From NCBI GenBank assembly GCA_030762935.1, contig CM060880.1, positions 17,353,001 to 17,417,000 on the forward strand: 64,000 bases of DNA. Reading direction: 5' to 3'. The notes under the pieces were generated by a model. That model saw only the letters and a program-made list of their open reading frames with translations, was not told the origin of the DNA and did no database searches. A program made the position numbers and the translations under genes. The DNA is from Hymenopus coronatus (taxonomy: Eukaryota; Arthropoda; Insecta; Mantodea; Hymenopodidae). Positions within the stretch are counted from its first letter, which is position 1, and each line of letters begins with the position of its first letter. Below, in pieces: positions 59,225 through 64,000 of this stretch.

Positions 59225-60125
59225 GGTATAACAGGAACGGTTTCCATGGTAACCATTTGAACAAGCACAACAGTTCCTAAGTTTTCATAGATTAAGGTAT
59301 AACAGGTAACCATGTTTTCATGGTAATCGATTGAACACGTACCGCAATTCTAAGTTTTCATGGCATAAGGTATATCAGGAACTGTTTCCATGGTGACCGA
59401 TTGGACACGTAAACAATCCCTAAATTATGGAATAAATCGTGGAATAAGGTCAGGAACTGTTTCCATGGTAACCGATTGAACACGGGCATCAATTCTTAAG
59501 TTATCATGGAATAATGTATAACAGGATCTGTTTCCATGGTAACCGATTGGACACGTACCGCAATTCTAAGTTTTCATGGCATAAGGTATATCAGGAACTG
59601 TTTCCATGGTGACCGATTGGACACGTAAACAACCCCTAAGTTATCGTGGAATAAGGTCAGGAACTGTTTCCATGGTAACCGATTGAACACGGGCAACAAT
59701 TCTTAAGTTATCATGGAATAATGTATAACAGGAACTGTTTCCATGGTAACCGATTGAACACGTGCAACAATTCTTAAGTTATCATGGAATAATGTATAAC
59801 AGGAACTGTTTCCATGGTAACCGATTGAACACGTGCAACAATTCCTAAGTTTTCATGCAATAAGGTATAATAGGAAATTGTTTTCATGGAATAAGGTATA
59901 ACAGGAACTGTTTCCATGGTTACCGATTGAACGTGTGAAACAACGTAAACGCGTAAACGATTCCTAAGTTTTTATGGAATTAGGAACTTTTTCCTGAAGT
60001 TATGGAATTTAGATATAGCAGGATGTGTGTCCATGTTCAATAATTGAACACGTGCAAAAGTTCCTAAAGTTATGCCTTTTGTGATCTAGCAGGAACTGTT
60101 TCCATGGTAACCAAGTGGAAAGCCA
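59225..60125. repeat. ~71-bp minisatellite with X-box plus E-box
   Basis: About 12 units, some shortened, of the type GGAACTGTTTCCATGGTAAC + CGATTGAACACGTGCAACAA + TTCTTAAGTTATCATGG + AATAATGTATAACA. GTTTCCATGGTAAC is a near-perfect RFX X-box palindrome; in the best units CACGTG follows 8 bases later. Edges decay on both sides. Confidence 0.95.
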
Positions 60126-60704
60126 GCAGTTGCCTGAAATATAGCCGCGTTTTTGTTGTTGAATTTGCACATCTTTTTTGCAGGGTTGATCGTTAGCGAG
60201 GAATTTGACGCCGGAGAAAATCGACTCCATCTCGTTAGTTATTTTCTTGTGCTTCCTTGCTACAACATCACAAATGTATGTAAATAATAGAAGGGTACAA
60301 TAAAGTTATGTGAGTAGTGCAGCTGCGCGGCTCTTTTGTTTCAGTGCCCACATGCAAAGTCGAGGAGGGTGCGGGGTCGACTTGTTGCCCGTGCAGGTCT
60401 GGCAGCATTGTGATACAAACTCAAGGGGTAGGTGCTTCTAGTGGAACAGCTGCGTGCATGCTCCTTCAGGTACACCGTATCGCTTCGCGCGCGTTCCAAC
60501 TTATCAGGCCCAACAGGCTAAAGCAACGCACAATCGCTGCCACAAACATATCCACAGAACTTCAAGTCTCCTTCCTTGCTTTACTCAAAAAGCGGACGAA
60601 ATATTTCAAAATATTTGTTAACAAAATAAGCACTGTTCCTTTCTCTACCATTCTCCAAACGGAAATACAAGTTTTGAGTTCCCTAAACTCCCCAAAATAG
60701 TTAT
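60126..60704. other. Unassigned sequence, no gene confirmed
   Basis: A 127-codon + frame at 60,317-60,700 shows no motif or splice context and is not called. Confidence 0.4.
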
Positions 60705-60985
60705 TTATGATGTAAGAGCTTAAAGTTATGGAAGTCATGGAAACTTAACGCTCGTTTATCATACAATGTTTTTTTTTTTCCTACGAGAATTTTCTGATAT
60801 TAAAAGAAAAGCAACGAAGAATGAAATTTGAGGTTAAGTTTGAGCCATTGACCAAGGCTTCTTTCGCAGCGTTATGATAGGGTACGTTCAGTGGCTGTAG
60901 TTTCGCTTTGTGGTTGCTGGGCGCGATGAGGTACGGTTTTAGCAGGCCATGACAAACCAATATTATTGTCTATTTTTTAATTGTT
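60705..60985 (+). repeat. Repeat F, copy 2
   Basis: Matches 10,440-10,900 (CTACGAGAATTTTCT, ATTAAAAGAAAAGCAACGAA, TTTGAGGTTAAGTTTG). Confidence 0.55.
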
Positions 60986-61090
60986 TCATCTATATAGCCC
61001 CCTTTAACATCTTAGGTCATATCGGGGCTTCGCATTAGGAACAACTCGTCTTTAGGTTCTTTAGGTTGAGTTTAAATCGTTTTATTTTCC
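60985..61090 (-). mobile_element. SINE-B 3' end fragment
   Basis: TTTCATCTATATAGCCCCC, GGTCATATCGGGG and TTAGGTTGAGTTTAAATCG closely match 6,345-6,450. Confidence 0.55.
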
Positions 61091-61104
61091 TTAAACACAC
61101 ACAC

Positions 61105-61570
61105 CCATAAAAAAAATCTTGTGTTTCACTCACATGGCTTTCTCTAGCTACTCTACAAACAAGCTTCTTACAAAATATAATTCTTTACGCTAATCGAGAT
61201 AAACATTAGCAGAATTTTATTACTTAGTTCCTTATAAGTAGAATGGAACTGACAGGCTAAAGAGTGATAGTCAAATGCTGCGTTATGCGATTTTCATTGC
61301 AAATAGCTTCTTTGTTTGTCCAGGAGTAGAACAAAAGAAAAACGGACACTCCCGTTTGAGAAAAGTGTAAGTATTTCACAACTGAAACTAATAAAAAGGA
61401 ATACCTCGAAAACGGTTTATTTTCCTTTTACTTATAAGGAAGCAAGTTACCTAATGCTAATGTTTATCTCGATTAGCATGTCGTAGATAAAAGAATAATC
61501 TTTTGTAAGAATAGTTTGTATATGGAACAGCTAGAGAAAGCTATGTGAATGTAACACACAAGATGTTGTA
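61105..61570. repeat. HT element fold-back of two 3' halves
   Basis: The - 3' half (TTGTGTTTCACTCACATGGC to ATACCTCGAAAACGG) abuts a + 3' end (TTTACTTATAAGGAAGCAAG to GAGAAAGCTATGTGAATG). Confidence 0.7.
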
Positions 61571-61784
61571 TTTTGTCACAATTTTGGTCAAATTTTTCAG
61601 ATCAGTCACCTTAAGGCGCGTGCCATTTGCTTGGTAACCAGCATGCAATTTTGTAACATGGTTTTCTGAATTTCAGTGTCATAGAAATGACTAACATAAT
61701 GTAGTTAATTTGGATAAAAATGTGGTATATTCTCATAACACAACAATGGCAATATGTGTTATACAACTTCAGTTGTCACCGTAT

Positions 61785-61944
61785 TAAAATCCGGGATATT
61801 TAGATTCCTGGGGGGGGGGGATATTCAGAGTCAGTTTCCACGGTAACCAACTTTGGACTGTGGTATAATTGATGAACATGTTTCCACGGAAACATCTAAC
61901 ATACTGTATTACTTTCCAAGTAACCAGTTTGAAAGTGTGATATA
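61785..61944 (+). repeat. Direct repeat copy 1 flanking the mariner relic
   Basis: GGGATATTTAGATT, ATTGATGAACATGTTTCCAC, GGAAACATCTA and CCAAGTAACCAGTTTGAAAG recur in the same order at 62,645-62,795. Confidence 0.7.
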
Positions 61945-62616
61945 GAGGGCCATGCAGAAAGTGACAGGCGATTTGACATAACTAAATGACAACGAAAGAT
62001 TTCAACACAAAACTTTATTTACAAAGTTACAGTAGATACCTTACTCTATTTCTAAACGTAATCTCCATTCTGTCAATATATTTATTGTCACTTGGTTCTA
62101 GTTTCTCAATACCGATGTTATACATTTCTACTGCCAAAGAACTTATTCGTTTTTATGAATGCACAAAATGATCAGCCAATCGAATTTTATAGATAAATAA
62201 CGCAAGTTTATGGTGATAATGCAATGAATGGCTTCAGTGAGATAATGACACATAATTTACGAGTAATCTTGGAAGAACCAGTGTCTACGATAAAAACCAG
62301 TGTGGAAGTTCATCAGTTGTTATGGAGGACTTCAAAGCAAATGTTGATAAAGGAATTCAGAAAAACAGGAGTTTCACTTTGGACACTGTACATGACTTTG
62401 GATGGAAAAGATTTCCCACCAGATGAAGACCTCGAAGTGACAGTGACATCTTGGCTCAGATCTTTAGCGATTGAAGAGAATAACATCTGCGTTGAAAAAC
62501 CAGACGATAAACAAATGCCTTGATAGCAATGACGATTACGTTGAAAAATAGAGTAAGGTACTTTGTAAATAACTTTCGTTATTGCCAAGTCGACTGTCAC
62601 TTTCTTGATGGCCCTC
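61945..62616 (+). mobile_element. Mariner-like element, internally deleted
   Basis: The ends GAGGGCCATGCAGAAAGTGA and, inverted, GAGGGCCATCAAGAAAGTGA are long terminal inverted repeats. Similarity continues inward through AACGAAAG, TTTACAAAGT and ACCTTACTCTATTT. TA lies next to or one base from each end, as expected for mariner insertion. Confidence 0.75.
62195..62553 (+). pseudogene. Mariner transposase relic (N- and C-terminal pieces)
   Basis: A VYGDNAMN stretch near 62,209 resembles the VYGD motif of the mariner helix-turn-helix domain. GKDFPPDEDLEVTVTSWLRS (62,402-62,461) resembles the C-terminal GKRFxxDEEV...WLRS region. After a frameshift, KCLDSNDDYVEK then a stop (to about 62,553) matches the usual mariner C-terminus. 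The catalytic core between them is missing, so the protein cannot be active. Confidence 0.65.
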
Positions 62617-62639
62617 GTACATAAGTTTTCATCGTATGA

Positions 62640-62820
62640 AAATTCGGGATATTTAGATTGCTGAGAGAATTTTAGCATTAGTTTCCACAACAACCAATTT
62701 GAACGTGTGGTGCAATTGATGAACATGTTTCCACGGAAACATCTATCATACTGCATTACTTTCCAAGTAACCAGTTTGAAAGTGTGGTATATTTGCAGAA
62801 CACGTAACCATGGAAATAGT
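62640..62820 (+). repeat. Direct repeat copy 2 flanking the mariner relic
   Basis: Same block order as 61,785-61,944, with further X-box-like motifs (GTTTCCACGGAAAC; GTAACCATGGAAAT). Confidence 0.7.
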
Positions 62821-62955
62821 TGAGGCAAATTAAAACGCCTCGCCAATTTAAAGCAGACGTGTCTGTTATGTAACATTGTTTGTAGTGGGCGGAACTTTAA
62901 ATTGAAAGATTAAGAGCTGCCCCCGTCTGACATGTGCTTGTTGTGTTGGTTGCAG
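62821..62955 (+). other. 3' end of putative intron
   Basis: Pyrimidine- and T-rich approach to the TTGCAG acceptor of exon B. Confidence 0.4.
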
Positions 62956-63123
62956 TGGGCGGTATGAGCCGGCCGCCCAAGCCAGCTCCGCAGGTGAAGA
63001 AGGTGCCGCCTCCAGCAGTACCTGATGTGTTCCGTCACTCCGGGTCCAGCTTCGGCTCTGCCGGGTACAGCAGCTCCGAGGATGGATGTTTCCTTCCGGA
63101 GGGCCAGCCCCCCGTACCCCGAG
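62956..63123 (+). CDS. Probable internal coding exon, phase 1-1 (exon B)
   Basis: The exon is bounded by a T/G-rich tract ending TTGCAG (acceptor at 62,955) and a consensus donor GAG|GTGAGT (intron from 63,124). It is 168 bases, exactly 56 codons, and phase 1 on both sides, so it could be skipped without shifting frame. The translation after the split codon is GGMSRPPKPAPQVKKVPPP, followed by a Ser/Gly-rich part (FRHSGSSFGSAGYSSSEDG) and FLPEGQPPVPRG. It is proline- and serine-rich, probably disordered with possible SH3-type PxxP sites, and has no recognisable fold. GC content is well above the flanking DNA. Joined to exon A the split codon would be T+TG (Leu). The family is not recognised with confidence; an MCTP-like N-terminus is one possibility. 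An alternative is that it is the first coding exon of an isoform starting at its own ATG (62,964). Confidence 0.6.
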
Positions 63124-63138
63124 GTGAGTGTGAAAATG

Positions 63139-63191
63139 AGCTCTAGGCATGTCTGGTTTCCTTCTGGGGGGAAATGGCCCTGCATTTCCAG

Positions 63192-63259
<68 letters not shown>

Positions 63260-63806
63260 GGTAGCTCTAAGGATATCTGTTTCTTTCTGGGAGAGGACAG
63301 GCCCCTGCATCTCATCTCCAGGTATATAACAGTAGTTCTAAGGATATCTGTTTCTTTCTGGGAGAGGACAGACCCCTGCATCTCCAGGTATATATAACAG
63401 TAGTTCTAAGGATATCTGTTTCTTTCTGGGAGAGGACAGGCCCTTGCATCTCCAGATATATATATATATAACAGTAGCTCTAAGGATATCTGTTTCTTTC
63501 TGGGAGAGGACAGGCCCCTGCATCTCCAGATATATATAACAGTAGCTCTAAGGATATCTGTTTCTTTCTGGGAGAGGACAGGCCCCTGCATCTCATCTCC
63601 AGGTATATAACAGTAGTTCTAAGGATATCTGTTTCTTTCTGGGAGAGGACAGACCCCTGCATCTCCAGGTATATATATAACAGTAGTTCTAAGGATATCT
63701 GTTTCTTTCTGGGAGAGGACAGGCCCCTGCATCTCCAGATATATATATAACAGTAGCTCTAAGGATATCTGTTTCTTTCTGGGAGAGGACAGGCCCCTGC
63801 ATCTCC

Positions 63807-63843
<37 letters not shown>

Positions 63844-64000
63844 AGTAGCTCTAAGGATATCTGTTTCTTTCTGGGAGAGGACAGGTCCCTGCATCTCCAG
63901 ATATATATAAAACAGTAGCTCTAAGGATATCTGTTTCTTTCTGGGAGAGGACAGGCCCCTGCATCTCCAGGTATATAACAGTAGTTCTAAGGATATCTGT
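63139..64000 (+). repeat. ~70-bp minisatellite beside the exon B donor, runs off the window
   Basis: About 11 near-identical units of GCTCTAAGGATATCTGTTTC + TTTCTGGGAGAGGACAGGCC + CCTGCATCTCCAGGTATATA, differing mainly in the length of the TA run. A diverged first unit (GCTCTAGGCATGTCTGG to CTGCATTTCCAGG, 63,139-63,196) starts 15 bases after the donor and is probably the ancestral unit. Confidence 0.95.
63209..63257. repeat. (TA)n microsatellite within the minisatellite
   Basis: About 23 TA units following a GTGTGTGT run. A second long TA run is at 63,811-63,840. Confidence 0.9.

Larger units (their letters stand above)
17665..62955 (+). other. Putative ~45 kb intron between exon A and exon B
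   Basis: Starts GTGAGT and ends TTGCAG, with both flanking exons in phase 1. Filled almost entirely with HT elements, SINEs, microsatellites and two minisatellites. Additional small exons inside it cannot be excluded; none was convincing by eye. Confidence 0.4.

Noticed and set aside
60317..60700. 127-codon plus-strand frame
   Set aside because: Cys- and Ser-rich at the start but with no motif; the end runs into the sequence before Repeat F. Not supported as an exon.

Overview
This window is non-coding-rich DNA from an animal genome, most likely an invertebrate. The evidence is GT-AG splice signals around two small exons, tRNA-derived SINEs with A/T-rich tails, mariner-type transposon relics, many (CA)n and (ATT)n microsatellites, and an AT-rich composition broken by one GC-rich island. 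I cannot name the species from sequence alone. There is no bacterial operon structure, no CRISPR array and no complete protein-coding gene.

Only two stretches look like real protein-coding exons, both on the + strand. Exon A (about 17,346-17,664) lies in a GC-rich island. It encodes a Ser/Thr-rich, probably disordered N-terminus and ends at a GTGAGT donor in phase 1. Exon B (62,956-63,123) has an AG acceptor and a near-consensus GAG|GTGAGT donor. It encodes a Pro/Ser-rich stretch and is phase 1 at both ends. The two are phase-compatible, so the simplest reading is one gene whose first coding exon and next visible exon flank an intron of about 45 kb. Its identity is uncertain; a resemblance to the N-terminus of MCTP-type C2-domain proteins is only a weak hypothesis.

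Most of the rest is one repeat family, called here the HT element (hairpin-terminated element). It is roughly 0.75-0.92 kb when complete, has no convincing coding capacity, and occurs dozens of times in both orientations. In the + orientation it starts with ACTTTCTCTACACG inside a palindromic hairpin and ends with TGTAGAGAAAGT followed by a conserved 26-28 base tail ending CACATCAGATTTTT. The 12-mer ACTTTCTCTACA is therefore a perfect terminal inverted repeat. Copies exist as full units, tandem units, internally deleted units, and head-to-head or tail-to-tail fold-back composites. A short GT tract at one fixed internal position has grown into long microsatellites in many copies. The recurrent 60-100 codon open frames across the window are mostly translations of this repeat.

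On top of this lie several tRNA-derived SINE families (A, B, D, E and F here), some inserted inside HT elements. There is also an internally deleted mariner element (61,945-62,616) and a second solo end of the same family (about 3,331-3,457), plus a frameshifted DDE-transposase relic (about 42,650-42,925). Three minisatellites stand out: a 40/41-bp array of about 3.2 kb (29,930-33,130), a 71-bp array (59,225-60,125), and a roughly 70-bp array just downstream of exon B that runs off the window end (63,139-64,000). The first two both combine a near-perfect RFX-type X-box palindrome with a CACGTG E-box in each repeat unit, which is one of the more intriguing signals here.
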